From the NCBI GenBank assembly GCA_944323925.1, contig CALUUI010000012.1, forward strand, positions 1 to 64,000: a stretch of DNA of 64,000 nt, given 5' to 3'. The notes beneath the pieces are model-generated. The model worked only from the letters and a program-made list of their open reading frames with translations. It was not told where the DNA came from and did no database searches. This document shows, piece after piece, positions 26,629-36,454 of this stretch; within the stretch, counting starts at the first letter, position 1, and each line of letters starts with the position of its first letter. A program made the position numbers and the translations under genes. Source of the stretch: Candidatus Gastranaerophilales bacterium. Its GTDB lineage: Bacteria > Cyanobacteriota > Vampirovibrionia > Gastranaerophilales > Gastranaerophilaceae.

Positions 26629-29004
26629 TTAGCATCCTATAATATCACAGTTAAGTTTTAGGTTCTCTGGATTTAGCAGATGTGGGTAATCGTTAATATT
26701 TTGATACTTAACAAAGTTGATAGCTTCAGTTCTTGCAAGCTCTAAAATTTTTGCATCTCTAACTAGGTCTGAAATGACAAGATCAGGTAAACCACTTTGA
26801 CGAACGCCTAAAAATTCTCCGGGACCTCTTAGTTGTAAATCTTTTTCTGCAATTACAAAACCGTCATTCGTTTCAGCCATAATATTGAGTCTTTCTCTCG
26901 TTTGCTGATTTTTAGTATTTGAAGATAATATACAATACGACTGAAGTTCTGAACGACCTACACGTCCTCTTAGTTGGTGTAATTGTGAGAGCCCAAAACG
27001 TTCTGCATTTTCTATCACAATAATTGTTGCATTTGGAACATCAACTCCTACTTCTACAACTGTAGTTGATACAAGAATGTCAAATTCGTGTTTTTTGAAT
27101 TTTTCCATTACCTCATCTTTTTCGGTATTTTTAAGTTTTCCGTGTAATAGTCCTATTTTTAGATCCGGAAATACTTCATTTTGCCATTTTTCATATTCTA
27201 TAGTTGCTGCTTTAGCTGAAAGTGTTTCACTTTCTTCTATTAGTGGGTAAACAATGTATGCCTGATGTCCCTTATTAACTTCTTCTCTGATTAACTTTGT
27301 TATTATATTTTTGGAACTGATTAATTGAGTTATTATGGGTTTTCTACCTTTTGGAAGCTCATCAATTATTGTTAAATCTAAATCTCCATTAAGAGTAATT
27401 GCTAAAGTCCGAGGAATTGGAGTTGCAGTCATTGTAAGAATTTGCGGAAGTTCACTTTTTCTTCTTAGTGAAAGTCTTTGTTTTACTCCAAAACGGTGCT
27501 GCTCATCAATAACTATTGCACCAAGGTTGTTAAATTTGATGTTATCTTGTATTAAAGCGTGTGTGCCTACTGCAATTTTTGTTTGTCCGTTTGCTATATT
27601 TTGTTCTTCTTCTTTTCTTACTTTTTTTGTTGATGAGCCTAAGAATAGTCCTATACTTATTCCAAGTGGTGTAAGCCATTTGACAAGGTTATTATAGTGT
27701 TGTTGTGCCAAAATTTCAGTTGGTGCCATAAGTGCTGCTTGGTATCCGTTTTCTATTGCCGCAAGTAGCATTACACAGGCTACAACTGTTTTCCCGCTTC
27801 CTACATCTCCTTGTAATAGCCTTTGCATAGGCTTGTTTGAACTCATATCTCCCAGAATTTCATTGATAGCTCGCTTTTGAGCTTTCGTTAGTTCAAACGG
27901 AAGATTTTTTATAAATTGCATGACAAGTCCGTTTTCTTTTATTTGAAGCGGAAATGCGCTATTTTGAATTTCTGTCTGTCTTCTTGTTAGGGCAAGTTTA
28001 AGCTGAATTTTGAAGAATTCTTCAAATATAAGAGAATTCCTTGCCCGTTCAAGTAATTGCATATCGTTTGGAAAATGCATTTGCTCTATTGCATCCGCTT
28101 TATTTAGAAAACCGTATTGGTTTATTAAATAATCTGGTAGTGAGTTTTTAATTTCAGGCTTATATAGCTTAATAGCATTATATATTGCGTTTCGCAGAGT
28201 CTTAGGACTAAGGTTTTCACATAACGGATAGATTGGAACTATTCTGCCTAAATTTAGGTTTTTATTTTCAAAAATTTCGGTCGTTAATATTGTATAGGTT
28301 GGTTTATCTAGTGTTAATTGGTTATCATAATTATTTCTTTTTACAGTGCCGGATAGCATTATATTGGCATTTCTCGGAAATTGTGCTTTTGTTCTTTCAA
28401 GCATATATTTATTAGATTTCCCATAGAAAAAATTTATTGAGATTTTTCCGCTTTCATCTGCAATAGTAACTTTAATTATTCCAAGCCCGTTTTTTGAAGT
28501 GTATGCTGATACCGATTTAATATATCCAAATATGGTTGTGTCCATTCCTTCTTTTAGATTTTTAATTTTGGTTTGCGAGGAATAATCAATATGCTTAGAT
28601 GGAAAGTAGTATAATAAATCATCTACCTTATCAATTCCAAGTTTGTTAAACTTATATGCAACTTTAGGCCCTACACCTTTAAGGTACATAATATCTGTTT
28701 GTTCTGGAGGTTTTATAATATTTGTATTTTGTTTATGATTTTCTGATGGCGTTTCAAGCTCTGATTTAATTGCTTTAATAAGTCGTTCAATACTCTTTTT
28801 CCTGTCAGGGTAGCTGTCTGTTATGTAGTTATTAAAATGTTCATATAATATTTGCCATTTAGGACTTTTCCCGTTTTCTTTCAGGATTTTTTTTATTTCT
28901 TCACACATAAATTTGGAAAAGGTTTTATTTTTCCCTCTTATATCAATATATTGGTGTGCAATTTCTATTTCAACAGCTTTTTTTACGAGGTCGAAATTAT
29001 ACAC
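26629..29004 (-). CDS. recG: ATP-dependent DNA helicase RecG
   Basis: Remodels stalled replication forks and Holliday junctions. 791 residues from GTG 29004, chosen because TGAGGA lies five bases upstream; a TTG four codons earlier is also in frame. An extra N-terminal region of about 100 residues precedes the wedge/OB domain (about 105-330). Helicase motifs: GDVGSGKT (399-406), DEQHRFG, TATPIPRT, and QLRGRVGRSELQSY near the end. The start overlaps the 3' end of the CHASE2 cyclase gene, so the two are co-transcribed. The last residue is a cysteine (CDIIGC). Confidence 0.96.
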   Translation of the reverse strand: MYNFDLVKKAVEIEIAHQYIDIRGKNKTFSKFMCEEIKKILKENGKSPKWQILYEHFNNYITDSYPDRKKSIERLIKAIKSELETPSENHKQNTNIIKPPEQTDIMYLKGVGPKVAYKFNKLGIDKVDDLLYYFPSKHIDYSSQTKIKNLKEGMDTTIFGYIKSVSAYTSKNGLGIIKVTIADESGKISINFFYGKSNKYMLERTKAQFPRNANIMLSGTVKRNNYDNQLTLDKPTYTILTTEIFENKNLNLGRIVPIYPLCENLSPKTLRNAIYNAIKLYKPEIKNSLPDYLINQYGFLNKADAIEQMHFPNDMQLLERARNSLIFEEFFKIQLKLALTRRQTEIQNSAFPLQIKENGLVMQFIKNLPFELTKAQKRAINEILGDMSSNKPMQRLLQGDVGSGKTVVACVMLLAAIENGYQAALMAPTEILAQQHYNNLVKWLTPLGISIGLFLGSSTKKVRKEEEQNIANGQTKIAVGTHALIQDNIKFNNLGAIVIDEQHRFGVKQRLSLRRKSELPQILTMTATPIPRTLAITLNGDLDLTIIDELPKGRKPIITQLISSKNIITKLIREEVNKGHQAYIVYPLIEESETLSAKAATIEYEKWQNEVFPDLKIGLLHGKLKNTEKDEVMEKFKKHEFDILVSTTVVEVGVDVPNATIIVIENAERFGLSQLHQLRGRVGRSELQSYCILSSNTKNQQTRERLNIMAETNDGFVIAEKDLQLRGPGEFLGVRQSGLPDLVISDLVRDAKILELARTEAINFVKYQNINDYPHLLNPENLKLNCDIIGC

Positions 29005-30949
29005 TTTTATCCTCAATTATTCCTAAAACTTCATATATATCTAATTTTTGCATCTTTCCGCGAATTTGTACGTCAGATATTTTAATAACATTTACATAGT
29101 TTTTAACATGCTCATAAGTATCAGGGCCAATTAGGAAATTCGTTTTGTATATTTTGTTATAACTTTCAATTCTGCTTGCTAGGTTTACGGTGTCTCCAAT
29201 AACCGTATATTCCATTCTCTTTTCGGAACCGATATTACCTACAAAAACTTCTCCGGTATTTATTCCTATACCTATTTCAATTTTAGGTTTACCTTCCTCA
29301 ATCCATTTGTGTTGAAGTTTTTTTACTTTTTTTAGCATGTCGTTTGCACATTTTACTGCATTTAGTGCGTGATTTTTGTCGTTTATAGGTTCTCCAAAAA
29401 TGGCCATAACGGCATCACCTATAAATTTATTAATTATTCCGTTATGCCTTGTTATTATTGGTTCCATTTCTGTAAAGTATTCGTTTAAAATATTAGAAAC
29501 TTCTTCTGCCGTTAGTTTTTCACTCATCGATGTAAAACCGCGGATGTCTGCAAATAAAACAGTTACTACTGAACGCTTTCCGCCGAGTTTTAATTCATCT
29601 ATATTTTTGACAACCTTCTCCATAATATCATCGGAGATATATTTCCCCATTGCCTTTTTTATTTTTTCTTTGTTTTGACCTTCAAGTAAAAATCTGTGTA
29701 AATACCCAAAAATCATTGTTATTATACTGATAACAACAGGTGTGATTACATTGATTGCAAATCCGTGATAGAAACATATTCCTGCAATTAGAAGATATGC
29801 AATTAGTGCACTTGTAATTACTGAAAGCGAAATAAATATTGTTTTTGTCCTTATCAAGAAATAAATCAAAATTGATGCAAAGATTGATAATAAGAAGTTT
29901 TGCCATATAGTAAACGATTTTAGAAAATCATTGTTAATCGCATTATCAAGTACAGTTGCAAGAATATCTGTTCCCGGGTGCCTTGGGGAAACAGAGGAGT
30001 GCAGAATATCGGATAAGCCAGTTGATGAGGCTTTTACGTTAGCGCCAAGAATTACATATTTATTATTAAATATTTCTGGAGATAATGTTGGCTTTTCACC
30101 TCTTTTAATACGCTCATAATCATCTAATATCTTTATAGCCGAAATGGTTTTGTGAGAGTAATTGTTATCATACATTTTATAGTATTTTATAGGTGTTCTA
30201 TGGTGTCCGCCAATGTATCTTCTATATTTTGGTGCATTTAATTTTGTTTTCTCACATGTAACACTATCTTGTGTAATAGTACATTCAGGTGTATTATTTG
30301 CAAGTAGATAAGCCCTAAATGCTAAATATGGGTATAAATATTGTTTGTATGCAACAAACAGTGAAATATCCCTTGTCACTCCATCTATATCTTGGGGACA
30401 AGTTACAGGGGCGGCATATTTATTTACTAGAAAATAGTCTTCGGGAAACGGTAATATACTCTTAAACCTGAAACCTTCAAAATAATCCCTGTTATCATTT
30501 ATTGGCGTTGAATATTTTAAATAATATTTTTCATCTTGTTCAGCGCCCTTTTGATAATTGCTGTATTCATTAAAAGTTAATTCCATGCCGGAAACTAAAT
30601 TATTTAATTTGTTAATTTCTGAAAAATATTTTTTATCTGATTCAGGGTTTTCTTTATCAAGCGTTCCTATAATAGCATCGTGGATTATAATTTTAGGTTT
30701 AGAGTATTCGCTTATGTACTTAAAAATGTTTGAGTACATCTCGCGTTTCCAGGGCCATCTGTATTTGCCAATTGAGGCATCATCAATAACTATAACTACA
30801 ATGTCATCGCTTCCGTGTTTGTGGGCTGTAAACATTTTTGTCATAAAATCGTAGATTTTAGGCTCAAAGAAGCTGTTTGAAACCCAAAATGCAACGATAA
30901 AAAATATAGTTGCAGCTATATATATAAAAAATGTTTTTATCCCTCGCAT
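28997..30949 (-). CDS. CHASE2-domain adenylate cyclase
   Basis: 650 residues: one N-terminal membrane helix (about 6-26), a large extracytoplasmic CHASE2 sensor (30-330), three membrane helices (about 340-425), and a C-terminal class III cyclase. Catalytic features are present: FADIRGFT with the first metal aspartate, NKFIGDAVMAIFGEP with the adenine-selecting lysine and second aspartate, and VIGDTVNLASRIE. It should make cAMP in response to an envelope or external signal. CHASE2 cyclases are frequent in cyanobacteria. The gene runs into recG with a short overlap, an unexpected pairing. Confidence 0.93.
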   Translation of the reverse strand: MRGIKTFFIYIAATIFFIVAFWVSNSFFEPKIYDFMTKMFTAHKHGSDDIVVIVIDDASIGKYRWPWKREMYSNIFKYISEYSKPKIIIHDAIIGTLDKENPESDKKYFSEINKLNNLVSGMELTFNEYSNYQKGAEQDEKYYLKYSTPINDNRDYFEGFRFKSILPFPEDYFLVNKYAAPVTCPQDIDGVTRDISLFVAYKQYLYPYLAFRAYLLANNTPECTITQDSVTCEKTKLNAPKYRRYIGGHHRTPIKYYKMYDNNYSHKTISAIKILDDYERIKRGEKPTLSPEIFNNKYVILGANVKASSTGLSDILHSSVSPRHPGTDILATVLDNAINNDFLKSFTIWQNFLLSIFASILIYFLIRTKTIFISLSVITSALIAYLLIAGICFYHGFAINVITPVVISIITMIFGYLHRFLLEGQNKEKIKKAMGKYISDDIMEKVVKNIDELKLGGKRSVVTVLFADIRGFTSMSEKLTAEEVSNILNEYFTEMEPIITRHNGIINKFIGDAVMAIFGEPINDKNHALNAVKCANDMLKKVKKLQHKWIEEGKPKIEIGIGINTGEVFVGNIGSEKRMEYTVIGDTVNLASRIESYNKIYKTNFLIGPDTYEHVKNYVNVIKISDVQIRGKMQKLDIYEVLGIIEDKSV

Positions 30950-30991
30950 ATTATTATGATATAATAAATTAAAGAAAAAGGATAGACTAAA

Positions 30992-31621
30992 ATGAGTGAG
31001 AATTTAATAGAGTTATTAACACAAGAAAAATTGTACCCTATAATAAGATGTTCAGACCCAGATGAAGCAATTGAAGTCGGTCGAGCAATGATAAAAGGTG
31101 GTGTAAAAATATTAGAAGTAAATATAGAATCAACAGAATTATATAAAGCAGTACAGGAACTTTCTAAGGAAGCGTATGTTTGCGCAGGAAGTATAATAAC
31201 TTCACTTCAAGCCCAAATGGCATTAGATTGCGGAGCTGTAATGTTTTCAAGCCCAATTTTTCAAATGAGTTTGGTTAAAATTTCTAAAAATAAACGAGTT
31301 CCTTTTATTGCAGGTGTTTCAACCGCAAATGAAGCATACTCTGCTTGGAAATCTAGAGTTCCGTTGACAAAATTGTTCCCTACAACAGCTTTAGGTGGTG
31401 TTGCTTATATTACTGATATTTTAAGACAAATGCCGTTTCTAAATCTTATGCCGACTGGGAATATTAAGTTAGATGAAGTTATCGGATATATTAAAGCCGG
31501 TGCAAAGTGTGTTGGTGTTGGGCGTGATTTGTACGCTGATTTTACTCCGGCTGAAATTACTGAAAGAGTTAAATATACATTAAGTGATATAAAGGATTTT
31601 ACAAGTTGGAAAAACAATTAG
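30992..31621 (+). CDS. eda: 2-dehydro-3-deoxyphosphogluconate (KDPG) aldolase
   Basis: Class I aldolase splitting KDPG to pyruvate and glyceraldehyde 3-phosphate. 209 residues with E42 (KILEVNIES), Schiff-base K127 in TKLFPTTALGG, and the phosphate-binding MPTGNI. The usual EVTLRT and GAGT motifs are altered to EVNIES and CAGS, so related substrates such as KDPGal are possible. It is followed by, and overlaps, the KDG kinase gene, forming a two-step module. AAAAGGA precedes the ATG. Confidence 0.92.
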   Translation: MSENLIELLTQEKLYPIIRCSDPDEAIEVGRAMIKGGVKILEVNIESTELYKAVQELSKEAYVCAGSIITSLQAQMALDCGAVMFSSPIFQMSLVKISKNKRVPFIAGVSTANEAYSAWKSRVPLTKLFPTTALGGVAYITDILRQMPFLNLMPTGNIKLDEVIGYIKAGAKCVGVGRDLYADFTPAEITERVKYTLSDIKDFTSWKNN

Positions 31622-32538
31622 ATTTAGCAGTTATAGGAGAATGCCTTATTGAATTAGCTGCTTCTGAAAAATTAGAAATTGCAGATACATTTAAAAAGTC
31701 TTATGGTGGTGATAGCGTTATTTCTGCACTTATGGCATCAAAACTTGGATCAGAAACAGCATTCTTAACAAAATTAGGAAATGATGGCTTTGGAAACTAT
31801 ATTCTTGAGTCATTAAATAATGAGGGTATTGATACTTCTCATATTGAATTTTTACCTGAGCAGAATGGTGTTTATATTGTTGCTCGTGTTCAGGGTGATA
31901 AAAATGAGTTCTATTATTATAAGCGAAAGTCTGCGGCTACAAAACTCAATGATGATGATATTACAGAGGATTATATAAAATCTTTTAAGTGTATTTATAC
32001 CACAGGCGTTACTCAATCGCTTTCTTTGTGTGCCAGAAATGCTGTAAAAAAGGCTTTTAAAATTGCAAAAGAAAATGATTTAATAACTGCTTATGATCCA
32101 AATTATACATCTTGTTTTATGTATTCTGATGAATCAAAAGAGTTTTTGGAAGAAATTCTTCCATATACAAATATTATCTTTATGAGTATGAAAAATGATG
32201 CTCCACATTTATTTGAGTCATCTTCTTATGAGAGAATAGCTAAACAGCTAGCTGATTATGGTGTTGAAACTGTTGTTATTAAGTCTCGTCTTGATGGTGG
32301 GTATTATACTTTTTATAATGGTGAAATGAGATTTTGTGAGTTCTTTAATAAACTACCTATAATGGATTTAACAGCATCGGGTGATGCTTTTAACGGGGCA
32401 TTTTTACACGCTGTTATAACAGGATTAAATCCTTTTGAATCAGCAAAATTTGCAGCAGTTGCAGCAGGATTACAAGCTGCGAAGATGGGTGCTGTTGAAG
32501 CGATTCCTACGAGAGATGAAGTTTTGGAGTACGTTTAA
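31606..32538 (+). CDS. kdgK: 2-dehydro-3-deoxygluconokinase (PfkB family)
   Basis: Phosphorylates KDG to KDPG, the substrate of the aldolase encoded just upstream. 310 residues with the PfkB C-terminal signature DLTASGDAFNGAF and N-terminal KSYGGDSVISALMASKLG. The start is TTG at 31606: no other start lies near the conserved LDLAVIGECLIE beginning, and AAAGGA lies nine bases upstream. It overlaps eda by 16 bases, so translation is probably coupled. Sugar specificity is inferred from the pairing. Confidence 0.88.
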   Translation: MEKQLDLAVIGECLIELAASEKLEIADTFKKSYGGDSVISALMASKLGSETAFLTKLGNDGFGNYILESLNNEGIDTSHIEFLPEQNGVYIVARVQGDKNEFYYYKRKSAATKLNDDDITEDYIKSFKCIYTTGVTQSLSLCARNAVKKAFKIAKENDLITAYDPNYTSCFMYSDESKEFLEEILPYTNIIFMSMKNDAPHLFESSSYERIAKQLADYGVETVVIKSRLDGGYYTFYNGEMRFCEFFNKLPIMDLTASGDAFNGAFLHAVITGLNPFESAKFAAVAAGLQAAKMGAVEAIPTRDEVLEYV

Positions 32539-33524
32539 TGAAAAAGGCTGTTTGCTCCGGTTATTATGGGTTCGATAATTTTGGAGATGATGCGGTTTTA
32601 AAAGTCTTGGTTGATAATTTTTCTTCAAAATACGATTTGACTGTTTTTTCTTCTAATCCTGATAAAACTTCTAGATTATATGACGTTAGTTCTATTTATT
32701 CTTTTGATTATTTAAAAGTAATAACAGCCTTGCTTAAGTGTGATGTTTTAATTTCTGGTGGCGGAAGTCTATTACAAGATGTTACAAGTGTAAAAAGTTT
32801 ATTATATTACTGTGGTTTAATATTTTTAGCAGGAATCTTTAGGAAAGAAATTATAATTTTTGCACAAGGAATGGGACCTTTTAATTCTTTGTTTTCTAAA
32901 TTCTTCGTAAAATTTGTTTTAAAGTTTGCAAAAATTATTACGGTAAGAGATGACGCTAGCTTTGAATTATTAAAAAAATGGGGGCTCTCTCCTGTTTTGG
33001 TTTGTGATCCGGTATTTAATATACAAATTCCTATGGTTTATAAAAATTCTGCTGTAGGAATACAGTTAAGAGATTTTGTTGGGGTTGATGATAATTTCCT
33101 TAAATCTATTGCGAATGTTATAAATGAAAATTTTAGTGATAAAGAAGTTGTTATTTTTTCTTTTCAAGATTCAAAAGATTTAAAAATATGTGAGCATTTC
33201 AATACTTTTCTTAACGCTAATGCAACAATAAAGCATAATTTATCGATTGATGAATATATTACTGAAATTTCACAATTAGAATATCTTTTTGCAATGCGTT
33301 TTCATGCTGTTTTAGTAGCTTTAAAAGCAGGTGTAAAAGTTCTACCAATTTCTTATGATAAAAAGGTTTCTGAGTTGGCTAAAGAGGTAGAGGTTCCTTA
33401 CGTTACTCTTGATGATTATGAACATTTGTCAGATTTAGTTTTTGAGTTGAAAAATCAAAATGTTAATAAAAATAAAGAATTATTAAATTTAAAGCATTTG
33501 GATTTTAATATTTTTGATATATAA
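32538..33524 (+). CDS. csaB: Polysaccharide pyruvyl transferase CsaB
   Basis: 328 residues. SGYYGFDNFGDDAVLKVL at the N-terminus, ISGGGSLLQDVTS (about 74-86), and AMRFHAVLVALKAGV match the CsaB family, which adds ketal-linked pyruvate to cell-wall polysaccharide. In bacteria with SLH proteins this pyruvate is the ligand that anchors SLH domains to the wall. An SLH protein is encoded at 53021-54322, so the two probably act together. Its ATG overlaps the kdgK stop by one base (TAATG). Confidence 0.92.
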   Translation: MKKAVCSGYYGFDNFGDDAVLKVLVDNFSSKYDLTVFSSNPDKTSRLYDVSSIYSFDYLKVITALLKCDVLISGGGSLLQDVTSVKSLLYYCGLIFLAGIFRKEIIIFAQGMGPFNSLFSKFFVKFVLKFAKIITVRDDASFELLKKWGLSPVLVCDPVFNIQIPMVYKNSAVGIQLRDFVGVDDNFLKSIANVINENFSDKEVVIFSFQDSKDLKICEHFNTFLNANATIKHNLSIDEYITEISQLEYLFAMRFHAVLVALKAGVKVLPISYDKKVSELAKEVEVPYVTLDDYEHLSDLVFELKNQNVNKNKELLNLKHLDFNIFDI

Positions 33525-33583
33525 CTTAAATATTGCTTTACAAGTTTTTTAATTTAAGCTACGATAAAAAAAAGGAGTTAAGT

Positions 33584-34300
33584 ATGAGTTCTAAATATAA
33601 GAGAGTACTTTTAAAGATAAGTGGTGAAGCACTCTTAGGCGATCAAGAGTTTGGTATATCCCAAATTCCTGTTGAAGATATTTGCAAAGAAATAAAATCT
33701 ATTTTGGATTTAGGAGTCCAAGTTGCAGTTGTTGTTGGCGGTGGAAATATTTTTAGAGGTGTTAAAAATAGCGCAAAATTTGGTATGGATCAGGCATCAG
33801 GTGACTATATCGGTATGCTTGCAACTGTTATGAATGCTATTACTTTGCAAAGCTGTCTTAAAAATATGAATATTGATTGTAGAATTCAAACAGCTATTAC
33901 TATGAACCAAATTGCTGAACCTTATATTAGATTTAGGGCAATAAGACATTTGGAAAAAGGCAGAGTTGTTATATTTGCAGCTGGTACCGGTAATCCGTTC
34001 TTTACAACTGATACAGCATCTGCTCTTAGAGCTTCTGAAATTAATGCTGAAGTAATGTTGATGGCTAAGAATGGTGTTGATGGGGTTTATTCTGATGATC
34101 CTAAAATTAATCCTAGTGCTGTAAAAATTGATAATATGAGCTATGACGATATAATTAAAAAAGATTTAAAAGTAATGGATACTTCCGCTTGTGCTCTTTG
34201 TAAACAAAATCATATTCCTATTGTTGTATTTGATTTTAATGCTCGTGGCGGCTTAGTAAAAATTATGAATGACGAAAAAATTGGTACATATATAAGTTAA
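33584..34300 (+). CDS. pyrH: UMP kinase
   Basis: Phosphorylates UMP to UDP. 238 residues from ATG 33584, set by AAAAGGAG eight bases upstream; the in-frame TTG at 33533 would add 17 non-homologous residues. RVLLKISGEALLGDQEFG, VVVGGGNIFRG and TGNPFFTTDTASALRA are diagnostic. First gene of a pyrH-frr-cdsA-rnc cluster, an order common in bacteria. Confidence 0.97.
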   Translation: MSSKYKRVLLKISGEALLGDQEFGISQIPVEDICKEIKSILDLGVQVAVVVGGGNIFRGVKNSAKFGMDQASGDYIGMLATVMNAITLQSCLKNMNIDCRIQTAITMNQIAEPYIRFRAIRHLEKGRVVIFAAGTGNPFFTTDTASALRASEINAEVMLMAKNGVDGVYSDDPKINPSAVKIDNMSYDDIIKKDLKVMDTSACALCKQNHIPIVVFDFNARGGLVKIMNDEKIGTYIS

Positions 34301-34310
34301 GGAGAAAATA

Positions 34311-34877
34311 ATGTCTGAAGCAGTAGAAGAATTATTGTTATTGTGCGAAGAAAAAATGGAAAAAGCGATTGCTCAAATGAAAAGAGATTTTGCAACTGTA
34401 AGAACAGGTCGTGCTAATCCGGGAATTCTTGATAAGGTCTCTGTCGATTATTATGGAGCTCCTACTCCTCTAAGACAGATGTCTCAAGTCACTGTAAGTG
34501 AAGGTACTACTTTAGTTATTACTCCTTATGATAAATCAATTCTTAAAGAAATTGAAAAAGCGTTAATAAAAGCTGAGTTAGGTATTACCCCGAATTCTGA
34601 TGGTATTTGTATCAGATTGCCGTTCCCGCCTCTCACGGAAGAAAGACGTAAAGCAACAGCAAAAGAAGTTAAGAAATATGGTGAAGATGCTAAGGTTGCT
34701 GTTAGAAATGTTAGACGTGATATTTCTGATGATGTAAAAAAGGTGGAAAAAGCTGAAAATTTATCTGAGGATATGGTTAAAGATTATCAAGATAAAATTC
34801 AAAAATTAACTGATAAATATACAGGTATAATTGATTCTTTAGTTGTTGAAAAAGAAAAAGAGGTTCTTACTGTATAA
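34311..34877 (+). CDS. frr: Ribosome recycling factor
   Basis: 188 residues, typical length. Splits post-termination ribosomes with EF-G. KRDFATVRTGRANPGILDKV and ITPYDKSILKEIEKAL, then RLPFPPLTEERRK, are family hallmarks. AAGGAG precedes the ATG; it lies ten bases after pyrH. Confidence 0.98.
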   Translation: MSEAVEELLLLCEEKMEKAIAQMKRDFATVRTGRANPGILDKVSVDYYGAPTPLRQMSQVTVSEGTTLVITPYDKSILKEIEKALIKAELGITPNSDGICIRLPFPPLTEERRKATAKEVKKYGEDAKVAVRNVRRDISDDVKKVEKAENLSEDMVKDYQDKIQKLTDKYTGIIDSLVVEKEKEVLTV

Positions 34878-35761
34878 TGAATGTTAAAAGAGTCACAACA
34901 GGTTTTATCTTAGGTTGGCTGGTTTTCCTTTCATTAATTAAAGGTGGTTGGCTGCTTACTATTTTAGTATTTTTATTTATTCTTTTGGCTTCAAAAGAGT
35001 ATGTTAAAATACTTAAAAACAAAGGCTTTCATCCAAGTTATGGAATAATGGTTACAGCTACTGTTGCTTTGACTTTTTTAGCTCATTTTAATAAGTTTTC
35101 TCTTGTCGCACCTGCATTTTCTTTGCTTTCAATTTTAGCATTAATGTGGGTACTATTTAGAGGCAGTCAACCATATATCGCAAATGCTGCTACAACTATT
35201 CTCGGGTTTGTGTATTGTGCTTGGTTTCCTCTCCACTTGTTATTTTTAAGAAGTTTGCCTGCATATGCTTGTTCTAAGGGAGTATTATCATCCTTTTTAG
35301 GATGCTCCGGTCTTGGATATGTTATTTTGCTATTCTTTGTTGTACTAGTAACAGATACCGGATGTTATTATTTTGGTACAAGGTTTGGAAAGCACAAATT
35401 GGCTCCTGTTATTAGTCCTAACAAAACTTGGGAAGGTGCAATCGGCGGTTCTTTATTTGCTGTTTTAGTTTCTATGTTTATTGGATGGCTATTGGGCTTT
35501 GAATGGTTCCATTCACTTTTTACCGGTTTAGTGATTACTATTTTTGCTCAAATTGGTGATTTGTGTGAATCTATGATTAAGCGTGATGCAGGTGTTAAAG
35601 ATTCAGGGGATACTCTTCCGGGACATGGAGGGTTCTTGGATCGTGCTGATAGCTATATTCTTACTACTCCGATTTTGTTCTATTATTTTAAATATGTAGT
35701 TTTAACAGGTATTCTTAAAGTTGATTTGTTTATGTTTTTAAGGACATTCTTTAATGTTTAA
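34877..35761 (+). CDS. cdsA: Phosphatidate cytidylyltransferase
   Basis: Makes CDP-diacylglycerol from phosphatidate and CTP for membrane phospholipid synthesis. 294 residues with about seven membrane helices. The C-terminal CDP-alcohol signature is clear: SMIKRDAGVKDSGD then PGHGGFLDRADS. The start ATG overlaps the frr stop by one base, and the end overlaps rnc by eight bases. Confidence 0.95.
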   Translation: MNVKRVTTGFILGWLVFLSLIKGGWLLTILVFLFILLASKEYVKILKNKGFHPSYGIMVTATVALTFLAHFNKFSLVAPAFSLLSILALMWVLFRGSQPYIANAATTILGFVYCAWFPLHLLFLRSLPAYACSKGVLSSFLGCSGLGYVILLFFVVLVTDTGCYYFGTRFGKHKLAPVISPNKTWEGAIGGSLFAVLVSMFIGWLLGFEWFHSLFTGLVITIFAQIGDLCESMIKRDAGVKDSGDTLPGHGGFLDRADSYILTTPILFYYFKYVVLTGILKVDLFMFLRTFFNV

Positions 35762-36452
35762 GGATCTATTTAAAATATTTGGGATTTCAACTGATAGAAC
35801 AGATTTAATAAGATTAGCATTAACCCATCCATCATTTGCGAAGGAAAATAATTTATCAGCTCCTTCTGATAACTATGAACGTTTAGAATTCCTTGGTGAT
35901 GCCGTTTTAAAACTTGCTGCATCTCATCTTCTTTATCAAAAATATCAAGATTTGCCTGAAGGTCAATTATCGAAAATACGTTCGTTTTTAGTTTCTGATA
36001 ATTTTTTAGCTGAATTTTCCTTCAATTTGGGGATTGATAAATATTTAATCTTATCTAAGAGTGAAGAAAAGTGTGGAGGAAGAAAAAGAATATCAAATAA
36101 TGCTTGTGCCCTAGAAGCATTGTTTGGAGCATTTTATTTGGCAGGTAAGGAAAAAGAAATTCAAAATTTTATTATTAATTTGCTAAATTCAAAAGTTGAT
36201 ACGGTAATTGCAAATCTTGATAAATATAATGCTAAAGAGTATTTGCAGGAATATACGCAAATGAATGATAAACATTTACCTATTTACAATTTGGTTAGAA
36301 CCTCAGGTCCGGCGCATAAGCCAATTTTTGAAGTTGAGGTTTCCTATAACGATAACATCATAGGTTATGGAACAGGTGCGACGAAAAAGATTGCAGAACA
36401 AAACGCAGCTTATGACGCTTGCTTAAAAATGGGGCTATTCAGTAAAAATTAA
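35754..36452 (+). CDS. rnc: Ribonuclease III
   Basis: Cleaves double-stranded RNA in rRNA and mRNA maturation. 232 residues: the catalytic domain has NYERLEFLGDAVLKL (about 42-56) and ALEALFGAFYLAG, and the C-terminal dsRNA-binding domain (about 160-230) ends with GTGATKKIAEQNAAYDACL. Overlaps cdsA by eight bases. Confidence 0.97.
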   Translation: MFKDLFKIFGISTDRTDLIRLALTHPSFAKENNLSAPSDNYERLEFLGDAVLKLAASHLLYQKYQDLPEGQLSKIRSFLVSDNFLAEFSFNLGIDKYLILSKSEEKCGGRKRISNNACALEALFGAFYLAGKEKEIQNFIINLLNSKVDTVIANLDKYNAKEYLQEYTQMNDKHLPIYNLVRTSGPAHKPIFEVEVSYNDNIIGYGTGATKKIAEQNAAYDACLKMGLFSKN

Positions 36453-36454
36453 TT

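Noticed and set aside
33533-33583. Upstream TTG start for UMP kinase
   Set aside because: The extra 17 residues are not part of the family, and AAAAGGAG directly precedes ATG 33584.
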